NCBI RefSeq assembly: GCF_001426865.1
Contig: NZ_LMFO01000030.1
Span: forward strand, 62,001-126,000
DNA: 64,000 bases
Direction: 5' to 3'
Source: Paenibacillus sp. Root52
Lineage (GTDB): Bacteria; Bacillota; Bacilli; Paenibacillales; Paenibacillaceae
The notes below the pieces were generated by a model. It worked only from the letters and a program-made list of their open reading frames with translations, had not been told where the DNA came from and ran no database searches. The translations under genes were made by a program, and so were the position numbers. This document shows, one piece after another, positions 50,794 to 58,723 of this stretch; the stretch's first letter is position 1; each line of letters begins with the position of its first letter.

Positions 50794-50913
50794 ATATAGA
50801 TATGGCTCCTAATTAGGCCACAGAATATAAAGACCCATTTGGTTTAATTGCGAAGCATCTGGCTTCCTCAAACCAATATGAAGTAGGGATCCCTTGAAGG
50901 AGGATGTTCAATC

Positions 50914-51546
50914 ATGAAATCCAACGGAAAAATGGCTCAACTTACGGCAACCCCAAGAACTGAAAAGAAAGGTGCAGCCTTGCGCCTGTTGAGACAGGGC
51001 GGACGAGTTCCGGCTGTCGTGTATGGCCCGGGACAAGATGGCGCCCCAATACATGTAGATGAAAAAGAAGTGCTGAAGGTAGCGCGCACAGGCCGCTCCG
51101 AAATGTTCAACCTCAATGTAGAGGGTGGCAAAACAGTTCCAGTGTTGATCAAGGATCAACAGGAACGTAACGGACGTCTGTTGCATGTAGACTTTCTGCA
51201 GATTTCTAAGAATAAACCAATCAGTGTAAGTGTAACTCTTGATTTCCAAGGTACGGCTGCTGGCTCGAAAGCAGGCGGCGTATTCCAGACACAGGAAACT
51301 CAGTTGGAGGTCGAAGGATTGCCAGCTGACTTGCCTACTTCTATCGAGGTAGATGTAAGTGGACTGGAGATCGGTGATCGTCTAACGGCTGCCGATATTA
51401 AATTGGATAAAGGCTTGACGCTAATTACGTCTCCTGATTCCATTATCGCTTCCGTAATGCCGCCACAAGCGGTTGAGGAAGAGCCTACGGCTTCTGCAGA
51501 TGAAGCAGAACCAGCGGCTGAAGAAGAGAAGTCTACAGAAGAATAA
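50914..51546 (+). CDS. rplY: 50S ribosomal protein L25 / general stress protein Ctc
   Basis: 210 residues: N-terminal 5S-rRNA-binding L25 domain (about 7-95; RQGGRVPAVVYGPGQDG, RLLHVDFLQI) and the C-terminal TL5/Ctc beta domain (about 100-185), then an acidic Glu/Ala tail. It binds 5S rRNA in the large subunit and is stress induced in Bacillus. ATG after GAAGGAGGATG. Followed by a perfect hairpin terminator; monocistronic. Confidence 0.95.
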   Translation: MKSNGKMAQLTATPRTEKKGAALRLLRQGGRVPAVVYGPGQDGAPIHVDEKEVLKVARTGRSEMFNLNVEGGKTVPVLIKDQQERNGRLLHVDFLQISKNKPISVSVTLDFQGTAAGSKAGGVFQTQETQLEVEGLPADLPTSIEVDVSGLEIGDRLTAADIKLDKGLTLITSPDSIIASVMPPQAVEEEPTASADEAEPAAEEEKSTEE

Positions 51547-51584
51547 GCAAGGTATAAAATCCTGCGGGATTCTAACCTTACTCA

Positions 51585-51613
51585 AGCCCAGTCCATTGGA
51601 CTGGGCTATTCTT
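51585..51613 (+). terminator. terminator after ctc
   Basis: AGCCCAGTCC (51585-51594) pairs perfectly with GGACTGGGCT (51598-51607), 3-base loop, followed by ATTCTT. Confidence 0.8.
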
Positions 51614-51790
51614 AGTTGTTAAGACAGGAGAGTAAGATGCATGGATGAACAATCCTTAGCAGAATGACAAGATGTAGTCATGAACGGTTGAAACGAGGGG
51701 TTGTAACGCATCAGAGTGCTTGTGCGTTTATAATATATAGGTACGGCTAAGTATAGGTTAAGTTGAAGGAAAAGAAGGTAGGTATGTATC

Positions 51791-52312
51791 ATGTTTGATC
51801 CGACTGTATTTGATAATCTGAAAGTAGGCTTCGAAAATACGCTCTATGACCTTGATAATTTAGATGAGCTCATTCTGATCACGGATCGTCGAGATCGCCT
51901 AGAGATGGCGAGCATGTCCAGAGAGTTTGTATTGCAATTCAGTTTACGTGCACATCCTGAAGTGACCGGAGAAGTGGTGTTAAGCAGTTCTCTTGAAGCC
52001 ATTGCTGCTGAAATATTGGAAAAGCCAGATGGGGTGCCCGGCTGCCGGCTGCAACTTCGGTTTGCTATGAAGATTGTACAGCCTGATCCAGATTGTGAGA
52101 GAATACGTACAATATTACAGCAGAGCTGGCCGCAGCAGAGTATAATCCTGAAGCTCCAGTACGTGTATGAAGAGGAACCGAGGATATATGTTGTCTCCGC
52201 TGAAGTCTATTTTGACCGTAATGTGAACGAGGAACAGATGGGGGATATCCCAGAACTTGCTGAGCACATGATCGATGCTTTAACCCAATTGGTAGCGCTA
52301 CATACCTCATAG
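51791..52312 (+). CDS. conserved hypothetical protein
   Basis: 173 residues, acidic, soluble, no signal peptide or membrane segment. Starts FDPTVFDNLKVGFENTLYDLDNLDELILITDRRDRLEMASMSREF. I do not recognise the family. Predicted alternating beta strands with a final amphipathic helix (IPELAEHMIDALTQLVALH). ATG after GAAGGTAGG; TATAAT lies at 51728-51733. A perfect terminator follows, so it is a single-gene unit between ctc and the WYL regulator. Confidence 0.7.
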   Translation: MFDPTVFDNLKVGFENTLYDLDNLDELILITDRRDRLEMASMSREFVLQFSLRAHPEVTGEVVLSSSLEAIAAEILEKPDGVPGCRLQLRFAMKIVQPDPDCERIRTILQQSWPQQSIILKLQYVYEEEPRIYVVSAEVYFDRNVNEEQMGDIPELAEHMIDALTQLVALHTS

Positions 52313-52316
52313 GCTC

Positions 52317-52352
52317 AAGCCTTGTCTCTTGATCAAGAGACAAGGCTTTTTT
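52317..52352 (+). terminator. terminator after the conserved hypothetical gene
   Basis: AAGCCTTGTCTCTTG (52317-52331) pairs perfectly with CAAGAGACAAGGCTT (52334-52348), then Ts. One of the strongest hairpins in the window. Confidence 0.95.
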
Positions 52353-52569
52353 GTGAAAATTAATATAGGTAATCAGACACAGGTAAAAGGGATTTGAATT
52401 ATTAATTTACGCAAGCAAGTAAGAGAATGTATATTGGAATAGCGTTATAAGTGCAAGAGAACTAGATGTTAGTGGTGAAATTGCGAAAGTGAATTGGGTC
52501 TAAAGATTTACCAGTGTACTAAAGGAACTAGTTTTCCTTGCCGATAAAGTATCGAAGGGGAGAAACTAC

Positions 52570-53535
52570 ATGACAGAGAAATTAATTCGTCTGCTACGTA
52601 TACTTCAGGCTATACAAGCAAATCCCGGTATTACAGCCAAAGAATTGGCTGTAAAATGTAATACAACGGTACGCACAATATATCGTGACCTACGGATTTT
52701 GGACAGGGTTGCCCCTATAACAAATGAAGGTTATGGCAAAGGTTACCGTTTTATTGGGGGATTTTCCATGTATCCTCTTGATTTTACGGAAAAGGAAGCG
52801 ATGGTTTTCTCCATGCTTCCATCTGTCGTGGATACCTCTAAGCTGCCTCTTGAATTCGATTCTGCGTTTGATAAAGTGATGTCTGCTCATTCCAGATCGA
52901 ATGCAAAAAGCAGTGAAATTGTGGAAGATATTGCAGGTATTATTCGTATGGGCACTCCTGCCTATCGGGAAGAAGGTAAAGATCCCAATTTGTTAATTCC
53001 GATTATTGAAGCTATTCTTCATCAACAAACGATTCGAACGCAGTACCATACACTGACGAATAATGAAATCACAATTCGGGACATTGACCCCTATTATCTT
53101 ATACCGCGTGATCAACGCTTTTATCTAATTGGTTATTGTCATTTGCTGCAAAAGGTGCGTCTATTTCGAATCAGTCGATTTCTTGACGTGGTTCGGATCA
53201 ACAATCATTTTGACAAAAGTGATTTCAACATAACGCAGTACATGAAGCATACATGGTCTATTGACCGTGGGGACGAACATATCCATTTCAAAGTTAAATT
53301 TTCGGATAAAATAGCCCCTTACATAAAAGAAGAGGAGATGTTTGTTCGTCCTCGTATGACAGATACGCCCGATGGTGGGTTGTTATTCGAAGTGACATTG
53401 AACAGCAGTCGTGAATTTCTGAAGTGGCTATATCAATTCGGGCCTCAAGCTGAAGTGCTAGAGCCCCGTGAATTCCGTAAGGAAATTCGTAATCAATTAA
53501 CTCAATGGTTGAAGCATTATGATCGGGAAGCCTAA
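52570..53535 (+). CDS. WYL-domain transcriptional regulator (YafY/DeoR-like)
   Basis: 321 residues. N-terminal helix-turn-helix (1-60; GITAKELAVKCNTTVRTIYRDLRILDR), WYL domain (about 145-215; IRTQYHTLTNNE, IDPYYLIPRDQRFYLIGYC, RLFRISRFLDVV) and WCX C-terminal extension (about 235-320). WYL regulators sense nucleic-acid-like or other ligands and often control DNA-damage or defence genes. ATG after AAGGGGAGA. The HIRAN-like gene 43 bases downstream is probably cotranscribed. Confidence 0.9.
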   Translation: MTEKLIRLLRILQAIQANPGITAKELAVKCNTTVRTIYRDLRILDRVAPITNEGYGKGYRFIGGFSMYPLDFTEKEAMVFSMLPSVVDTSKLPLEFDSAFDKVMSAHSRSNAKSSEIVEDIAGIIRMGTPAYREEGKDPNLLIPIIEAILHQQTIRTQYHTLTNNEITIRDIDPYYLIPRDQRFYLIGYCHLLQKVRLFRISRFLDVVRINNHFDKSDFNITQYMKHTWSIDRGDEHIHFKVKFSDKIAPYIKEEEMFVRPRMTDTPDGGLLFEVTLNSSREFLKWLYQFGPQAEVLEPREFRKEIRNQLTQWLKHYDREA

Positions 53536-53578
53536 GTTCCCATGTGAACTGAAGAGAAAACGTAAAGGAGTATGATTC

Positions 53579-53941
53579 ATGAGTAAAGAGTTATTCGCAG
53601 CCATGTATGGGATGGAACACTATCATGGTGTTAAGGCTTTGCATGTAGGAGACATGTTGTTTCTGGTCAAGGATCCTGATAATCGTAGGGATCAACATGC
53701 AATTAAAGTCGTCATTCCCCCGATTGGAACGGTAGGATACATTGTTAATGATCCCCGTCTGATTCCTCACGGCTGTTGGACAGGTTCGGACTTCTATGAC
53801 ATCTTCAGTCAACAGACCTGCGCAAAGGTAAGGTTTGCGATGAAGGACATGATTATCGTAGAGCTAATTGAGATTGTACAGGTTCCCGTTCCGCATATGG
53901 ACACATTTATAACAGGCTGGCAATCACGAGAAAAGGCTTGA
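53579..53941 (+). CDS. HIRAN-domain-like small protein
   Basis: 120 residues. The segment HGVKALHVGDMLFLVKDPDNRRDQHAIKVVI followed by GTVGYIVND is the HIRAN-domain pattern (GxxxLxxGDxLxLxxEPxNxxDxxAI ... VGY). HIRAN domains bind the 3' end of single-stranded DNA, notably at stalled replication forks. No other domain is present. ATG after AAAGGAG. Likely in one transcript with the WYL regulator; convergent with the glycosyltransferase gene. Confidence 0.7.
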   Translation: MSKELFAAMYGMEHYHGVKALHVGDMLFLVKDPDNRRDQHAIKVVIPPIGTVGYIVNDPRLIPHGCWTGSDFYDIFSQQTCAKVRFAMKDMIIVELIEIVQVPVPHMDTFITGWQSREKA

Positions 53942-53953
53942 TTTATCTCGCTT

Positions 53954-55054
53954 TTATTCGCGAATTAGCCGGGTATAGGCGGCTTCTAGATGTAATGCCG
54001 TACGCTCCCAGCTAAACTTATGGATGGCGTGTGCTCTCCCGTTTTCGCCTAAGGAGTGAGCCAGCGCTGGATTAACGGCTAGTTTATACAGAATTGTAGC
54101 AAAAGGCTCTGGCTCATGATATGGATGTATTAGATAACCATTATGCCCAGACTCAATGATCTCTCGTATACCTCCATTGTCTGAAGCAATTACCGGAATA
54201 CCTGAGGCCATAGCTTCAACGTTCACCAGTCCAAAAGCTTCATGTTGCTGGGAGGGACACACAAGACAGTCCACAGCTCGGTATAAACGATCGATTCGTT
54301 TATGTGCAATCTGACCGCGAAAAGAAGCACGTACGTTCATTTTTTTGGCTAATTGACGCAGTTTACGAACGTATTGGAGGGGGCCTTTACCTGCAATAAT
54401 GAGTTTGACTGATATGTGTTGTTGTAGACGTGCTATTGCACGAATCAGGACATCGATCCCTTTGCCAGGGATGAGTCTACCAACATAGAGGACGCAGAAA
54501 GACTCTGATATATTAAACTCCGTTCGGAGATCTTGACGTTCAACCGCTGTAGCAGGCTTGAAGCGTTCGAGATCCGCACCTAATGGAATAACGGACATGA
54601 GACTTGTTAATTGGGGGAATCGACGACTGAGGCGTTGTTTGAGTGAGAGGCTGTTGACAGCAATTAGATCAGCCTGTCGCATCAACGCGAGACGTGCTGA
54701 TCCTGGCTGTGCGAACGTAAGAGAATGGAGATAGAGGATCACAGGGATATGAGGAAGGTTTTGTTTGATGGCAGCCATGCAGCGTGGTCGATTGTCGACT
54801 TGAATCAGGTCAAACGTATGGTGTTTCAATAAACGTATAACAGCTTTGCTGTATTGCTCTGTATTGGTGGCAGGCAAACGCCGTATGGTCATTCCTTCAG
54901 TATATTCCGTTGTGGGCAGACCTGGCATTTCACGACTGATGATAGTAACTTCATGCCGGAGGGAGAGTTCGCGAGCGATGCCTAAGATACAGATCTCGAC
55001 TGATCCGTTTCCAGGTACAGGAAGTTTTTCCGGTGCAACCATAGCGATTTTCAT
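53954..55054 (-). CDS. glycosyltransferase family 4, CotSA/YtcC-like
   Basis: 366 residues of GT-B fold: MKIAMVAPEKLPVPGNGSVE at the start, LYVGRLIPGKGIDVLIRA, IAGKGP and the family-4 signature PSQQHEAFGLVNVEAMASGIPVIASDNGG. The opening closely resembles Bacillus CotSA and YtcC, a spore-coat-associated glycosyltransferase and its homologue, so a role in spore-surface or cell-wall glycosylation is plausible. ATG 55054 is chosen because AAGGAGGAG lies upstream; the frame continues to 55090. Convergent with the HIRAN gene, only 12 bases between stops. Confidence 0.85.
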   Translation of the reverse strand: MKIAMVAPEKLPVPGNGSVEICILGIARELSLRHEVTIISREMPGLPTTEYTEGMTIRRLPATNTEQYSKAVIRLLKHHTFDLIQVDNRPRCMAAIKQNLPHIPVILYLHSLTFAQPGSARLALMRQADLIAVNSLSLKQRLSRRFPQLTSLMSVIPLGADLERFKPATAVERQDLRTEFNISESFCVLYVGRLIPGKGIDVLIRAIARLQQHISVKLIIAGKGPLQYVRKLRQLAKKMNVRASFRGQIAHKRIDRLYRAVDCLVCPSQQHEAFGLVNVEAMASGIPVIASDNGGIREIIESGHNGYLIHPYHEPEPFATILYKLAVNPALAHSLGENGRAHAIHKFSWERTALHLEAAYTRLIRE

Positions 55055-55173
55055 CAACCTGTCTCCTCCTTGTCCCTCCAGCGTAAACAATCTTCGTCAT
55101 ATCCTATGTACAAATCAGGCTTTTGGTTCAAAAGCTGATGCCGTGGATAACATTTCCACTGAGCGCAGTTGGG

Positions 55174-55200
55174 AGTATGCCATGTTTAATGTGGTATACT
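55174..55200. promoter_or_regulatory. inverted repeat upstream of the DUF3817 gene
   Basis: AGTATGCCA (55174-55182) and TGGTATACT (55192-55200) form an inverted repeat with one mismatch (G-U if RNA) and a 9-base gap. TATACT could be a -10 box, so this may be an operator. Confidence 0.3.
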
Positions 55201-55266
55201 GGTTGAATTCAATGGTATTGAATATGAGATAGTATTCAGGATAGGTATGAAGCCAGGAGGAAAGAC

Positions 55267-55563
55267 ATGTTACATTCAACAATGGGTCGCTTTCGATTGC
55301 TAATGTGGTTGCAGGGACTCTCTTATTTGTTATTGCTTTTTGTTGCTTTTCCATTGAAGAATGCCGGGATTATGCCGCAGGCTGTTACCTGGTTTGGTAA
55401 TCTGTATGGTTTTCTTTTCTTGATGTATCTGCTGATTGTGGTCAGCATGCATACTTCGCAAAAATGGCGTATACGCCGATCATTGGCGCTATTCTTCATT
55501 TCGTTTGTTCCGCTCGGGAATTTTGTATATGACTTTGTGGTTTTTCGAAAAATGGTTCGTTAA
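55267..55563 (+). CDS. DUF3817-family membrane protein (YdzA-like)
   Basis: 98 residues with three hydrophobic segments (about 12-28, 43-60, 76-92) and the family pattern RFRLLMWLQGLSYLLLLFVAFPLK ... SFVPLGNFVYDFVVFRK. Integral membrane protein of unknown function, common in Bacillota. ATG after CAGGAGGAAAG. Divergent from the glycosyltransferase gene. Confidence 0.82.
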   Translation: MLHSTMGRFRLLMWLQGLSYLLLLFVAFPLKNAGIMPQAVTWFGNLYGFLFLMYLLIVVSMHTSQKWRIRRSLALFFISFVPLGNFVYDFVVFRKMVR

Positions 55564-55570
55564 ATAAAGC

Positions 55571-55599
55571 TTGACTTTAATTAACGTTATGAATATGAT
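55571..55599 (+). promoter_or_regulatory. promoter of the riboswitch-terC transcript
   Basis: TTGACT (55571-55576), 17 bases, TATGAT (55594-55599). Expected start near 55606, 45 bases before the riboswitch core. Confidence 0.7.
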
Positions 55600-55649
55600 G
55601 AGAACAGGTTATTGAAGCCTGTTTCATCTAAAAACTACATATCCTGATG

Positions 55650-55741
55650 TTAAAGGGGAGTAGCTTTCACAGTAAAGTCGTCAATTCGGGATTTATCCCC
55701 GGCTTTATTGGCAGCAATTTGTTGTTAGCGAGACCTTTACC
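55650..55741 (+). promoter_or_regulatory. yybP-ykoY (manganese) riboswitch
   Basis: TTAAAGGGGAGTAGC (from 55650), TTATCCCCGGCTTTATTGGCAGC and GCGAGACCTTTACC (ending 55741) are the conserved blocks of the yybP-ykoY aptamer, which senses Mn2+. It precedes a TerC-family membrane protein gene, a usual partner, and is followed by two consecutive terminators. Confidence 0.9.
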
Positions 55742-55773
55742 AAGTTTTTATGCTGGGTAAAGGTCTCTTTTTG
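55730..55773 (+). terminator. riboswitch terminator 1
   Basis: GAGACCTTTACC (55730-55741) pairs with GGTAAAGGTCTC (55757-55768), followed by TTTTT. Its 5' arm is part of the aptamer's conserved 3' end, so ligand binding and termination are mutually exclusive. Confidence 0.88.
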
Positions 55774-55783
55774 TGGATAAAAA

Positions 55784-55819
55784 GGATCTTTACCAGCGAT
55801 GGTAAAGGTCCTTTTTTTT
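55784..55819 (+). terminator. riboswitch terminator 2
   Basis: GGATCTTTACC (55784-55794) pairs with GGTAAAGGTCC (55801-55811), followed by eight Ts. Its 3' arm is also complementary to the 5' arm of terminator 1, so the two hairpins can exchange partners. Confidence 0.85.
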
Positions 55820-55852
55820 GTACATCATAAGGATACTAAGGAGGAGTCAATT

Positions 55853-56671
55853 TTGGAGTTGTCATTATTATTAGAGTATGGATGGGTGCTTGCCGTCTTA
55901 GTTGTCCTGGAGGGATTGCTGGCAGCAGATAATGCATTGGTGCTCGCGATCATGGTTAAACATCTACCAGATGAGAAACGCAAAAAAGCGTTGTTTTATG
56001 GTTTGTTAGGAGCATTTATATTCCGTTTGGGATCGTTGTTCCTAATTTCGTTCCTCGTTGATGTGTGGCAGGTTCAAGCGATTGGTGCGCTGTACCTCTT
56101 GTACATCTCCATCAACCATATCGTCAAGAAGATATTGGGTAGTCGTAACAAAACCGATGAAGCTGCTGATCAGACACCGAAGAAACCGAAGAAACAAGCC
56201 GGCTTCTGGATGACGGTCTTCAAGGTAGAAGTAGCGGACATTGCATTTGCTGTAGACTCAATCTTGGCCGCTGTTGCACTAGCTGTTGCGTTGCCGCCAA
56301 GTGGATTAGCTCCAATTGGTGGTCTCGACGGCGGACAGTTTATCGTTATTTTCTTGGGAGGATTCATTGGTCTCGTGATCATGCGGTTTGCAGCTTCCTT
56401 CTTCGTTAAATTGCTGCATTCCCGTCCTGGTCTTGAAGTAGCTGCTTTTGTTATCGTAGGTTGGGTTGGGGTTAAACTTTCAGTTATCACACTTGCACAC
56501 CCTTCTCTTGGCGTACTGGATGAGCATTTTCCAGAAAATAAAATTTGGAAATTCGGATTCTATATTGTCCTGATTGCGATTGCCGTTTGCGGCTGGTTCT
56601 TCTCTTCTAAAGTACCGGAAAAAGAGAACGAAAATCCGGTCGAAGAGTTGGAGCAACAAGTAGGAAAGTAA
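55853..56671 (+). CDS. TerC-family integral membrane protein, probable manganese exporter
   Basis: 272 residues from TTG 55853, chosen because AAGGAGGAG lies 6 bases upstream; the frame runs back to 55799 through the terminator. About seven membrane segments; LEGLLAADNALVLAIMVKHLP (19-39) and FKVEVADIAFAVDSILAA carry the acidic residues typical of TerC. Bacillus YkoY/YceF-type TerC proteins export Mn2+ and support metalation of secreted proteins. Controlled by the yybP-ykoY riboswitch directly upstream, which supports the manganese assignment. Confidence 0.88.
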   Translation: MELSLLLEYGWVLAVLVVLEGLLAADNALVLAIMVKHLPDEKRKKALFYGLLGAFIFRLGSLFLISFLVDVWQVQAIGALYLLYISINHIVKKILGSRNKTDEAADQTPKKPKKQAGFWMTVFKVEVADIAFAVDSILAAVALAVALPPSGLAPIGGLDGGQFIVIFLGGFIGLVIMRFAASFFVKLLHSRPGLEVAAFVIVGWVGVKLSVITLAHPSLGVLDEHFPENKIWKFGFYIVLIAIAVCGWFFSSKVPEKENENPVEELEQQVGK

Positions 56672-56711
56672 GCTTGAGTTTTCTTGAAATAACATGTGAA
56701 ATGGATAGGAC

Positions 56712-56748
56712 AAAGGCAAGATTCGCTTACAGCGGGTCTTGCCTTTTT
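56712..56748 (+). terminator. terminator after the terC-family gene
   Basis: AAAGGCAAGA (56712-56721) pairs with TCTTGCCTTT (56737-56746), followed by TT and G. Confidence 0.88.
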
Positions 56749-56827
56749 GTTATGCATCATGCGGACGAGCTACGCGATTCTTTAGGGTACCCGATAGCAG
56801 CGCTTATTTTAATTTCCAAGAATAGGG

Positions 56828-56857
56828 TTGACACATGGAAAGAAATCCGCTTAATAT
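56828..56857 (+). promoter_or_regulatory. promoter of the leader-rtcB transcript
   Basis: TTGACA (56828-56833), 18 bases, TAATAT (56852-56857). Expected start near 56864, 28 bases before the leader ORF. Confidence 0.6.
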
Positions 56858-56891
56858 TGTATATATCATTTACGAAGGGAGGTCGCGAGTC

Positions 56892-56999
56892 ATGACGCTG
56901 GTCTACAATTGGAACTACACGCAACAGAAATTACAACACAGCTCACACACAATTGCATATGCAGCTCATTGTCTCATCGGCCTCATACGGGCAACATAG
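56892..56999 (+). CDS. 35-residue leader peptide upstream of rtcB
   Basis: ATG 56892 after AAGGGAGG (9-base spacing), stop TAG 56997-56999. The peptide begins MTLVYNWNYTQQKLQ and ends CLIGLIRAT; it has four His, three Tyr and one Trp, and no known domain. It sits between a promoter and an intrinsic terminator, with the rtcB operon beyond, the layout of a ribosome-controlled attenuator. GGAGAA immediately after its stop can pair with TTCTCC at 57051-57056. It could instead be an independent small protein. Confidence 0.65.
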   Translation: MTLVYNWNYTQQKLQHSSHTIAYAAHCLIGLIRAT

Positions 57000-57068
57000 G
57001 AGAAGGAGCGTATCTGTGAAGAGTCAGAATGACTCGGTATGGATAGGCTGTTCTCCGCTAATTTAGCG

Positions 57069-57113
57069 ATGGAAACTAGAGTCGCAGCTTCTTCAAGCTG
57101 CAACTGTTTTCCA
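57069..57113 (+). other. leader hairpin between leader peptide and terminator
   Basis: ATGGAAA and AGTCGCAGCTT (from 57069) pair with AAGCTGCAACT and TTTTCCAT (to 57113) around a CTTC loop, with a small internal loop. A second small hairpin GAGTCA-GAA-TGACTC (57021-57035) lies upstream. Confidence 0.6.
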
Positions 57114-57124
57114 TTATGGTGATG

Positions 57125-57162
57125 AAGAAGTCATGGGCATTCTGTCCATGGCTTCTTTTTTT
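57125..57162 (+). terminator. leader terminator before rtcB
   Basis: AGAAGTCATGG (57126-57136) pairs with CCATGGCTTCT (57146-57156), one G-U, followed by TTTTTT. It lies 98 bases before the rtcB start and downstream of the leader ORF. Confidence 0.88.
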
Positions 57163-57259
57163 GTGCCTTTTGCAGAAGAGGGACAACGAATCTGGATATT
57201 ACAGCAATTTTAGAAAATGTTTAAAACTTACGGATAAATGAAAGGAACAAACCAATTTT

Positions 57260-58723
57260 ATGAATACACAACCTAATTTATTTGCGGATGCCAATGATTC
57301 CTTGGGCGGATACCGGCATGAAGTCAAATTGCCGGCGGGGGATCTAACCGTATATGCCGCACAACAACTATTCTCCTCTCTGGACTATAAAGTGTTCGAG
57401 ATGGCCAATAACAATTTGCAGATCCCCGGAATTTCGTATATGAGCTATACACCTGACGTGCATGTCGGTGTTGGTACATGTATTGGTACAACAGCGGTAT
57501 GGGATGCGACCAATGGGTATGTATCCCCCTCGATTGTAGGCAGCGACATTGGCTGTGGCATGAGGGTGCATATGACTAATTTGCATAAAGATGATTTGAA
57601 AGATGTAAAATTGCGCCGAAAGCTCGTTAAAGCGATTGAAAAGGTACTGCCTATGGAAGCGAACCAGCGGGGGCATTATTCTGACATTCGATTAGAGCAC
57701 ATTGTTCGCAAAGGATTACATGGATTACCGAAGAAATATATACCTGACGGCTACACACCTAAGAAGTCTACGTCTATTACCCATGTGGAGAGCAGTAAAT
57801 TCACATTTGATGAAGAAGTGCTGAACCTTGTCCCAGATATGACATGGCATCGTTCCCACCGCCAGCTAGGTACATTGGGTGGAGGGAATCATTTTGCCGA
57901 AATTCAAGCGATTGAGATCGCCGAGGAGAATCGTGATATTGCTGAAGCATGGGGGTTAGTGGACGGACAAATTGTAGTAATGATCCATTCCGGTTCTCGC
58001 ACCTGGGGAGGGCATATAAGTCAAACCAGTTCATCAGCAATCGCCAAAATGATGCAGCGAAACGGTCTCGGAACATCTGACCCAAGACTAGTCTTTGCCC
58101 CACTGGAGCATGCCGAAGGACGCCATTACGTGAATATGATGTATTCCGCATTAAACTACGCTGTGGTGAATCGTCACTTGATTGCTTACTCAATTCGTGA
58201 AGCCTTCCGTGAAGTGTTCGGATCCAAGTGCGAATTCCGTACACTGTATGATCTGATGCACAACTATGCTTGGGAAGAATCCCATGCTGATCAAGGCTCA
58301 GTTTTCGTACATCGCAAAGGGGCAACACGTGCATTGCCAGCGCATCATCCTGATAATCCGAAGCCATATCTCGCCACTGGACACCCTGCGCTGATTCCAG
58401 GCTCCATGGGCACAGCTTCATATATCATGGTTGGTCAACCGCAAGGAGCAGATAACTTCTATTCCATCTGTCATGGTGCAGGGCGTATCCGTTCACGTAA
58501 TGCAACGAAGCGTTTAGTCACTTTGGCGGATTTTGAACGCGCGCTGGGTGTAGGTACAGAGAATGAGATTGTTGTCAATCAGCGTTCACTAGAATCGATT
58601 ATTGATGAATCACCACAGGCTTATAAAAATGTTGATGAAATTATTGATAGTGTTACCGGCGCGGGATTGGCTCAAGTTGTTGCCAAATGTAAACCGCTTG
58701 CCGCTGTGAAGGGAGCTAAATAA
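57260..58723 (+). CDS. rtcB: RNA-splicing ligase RtcB
   Basis: 487 residues. Manganese/GTP ligase motifs: GSDIGCGM with Asp96 and Cys99, LGTLGGGNHFAEI, MIHSGSRTWGG, and CHGAGR with guanylate-accepting His405; the last is usually SHGAGR. RtcB joins 2',3'-cyclic phosphate and 5'-OH ends, repairing cleaved tRNA and rRNA. No archease gene is adjacent. ATG 57260 after AAAGGAAC is weakly sited. The stop overlaps the ATG of the AAA ATPase gene (TAATG), so the two are translationally coupled. Confidence 0.95.
   Translation: MNTQPNLFADANDSLGGYRHEVKLPAGDLTVYAAQQLFSSLDYKVFEMANNNLQIPGISYMSYTPDVHVGVGTCIGTTAVWDATNGYVSPSIVGSDIGCGMRVHMTNLHKDDLKDVKLRRKLVKAIEKVLPMEANQRGHYSDIRLEHIVRKGLHGLPKKYIPDGYTPKKSTSITHVESSKFTFDEEVLNLVPDMTWHRSHRQLGTLGGGNHFAEIQAIEIAEENRDIAEAWGLVDGQIVVMIHSGSRTWGGHISQTSSSAIAKMMQRNGLGTSDPRLVFAPLEHAEGRHYVNMMYSALNYAVVNRHLIAYSIREAFREVFGSKCEFRTLYDLMHNYAWEESHADQGSVFVHRKGATRALPAHHPDNPKPYLATGHPALIPGSMGTASYIMVGQPQGADNFYSICHGAGRIRSRNATKRLVTLADFERALGVGTENEIVVNQRSLESIIDESPQAYKNVDEIIDSVTGAGLAQVVAKCKPLAAVKGAK

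Noticed and set aside
55799..55852. ATG 55799 as start of the TerC-family protein
   Set aside because: It lies inside the second riboswitch terminator; TTG 55853 follows AAGGAGGAG at normal spacing and matches the family's N-terminus.
56864..57259. T-box riboswitch upstream of rtcB
   Set aside because: No conserved T-box core (AGGGTGGNACCGCG type) or specifier loop; a translated leader frame with its own ribosome site explains the region better.
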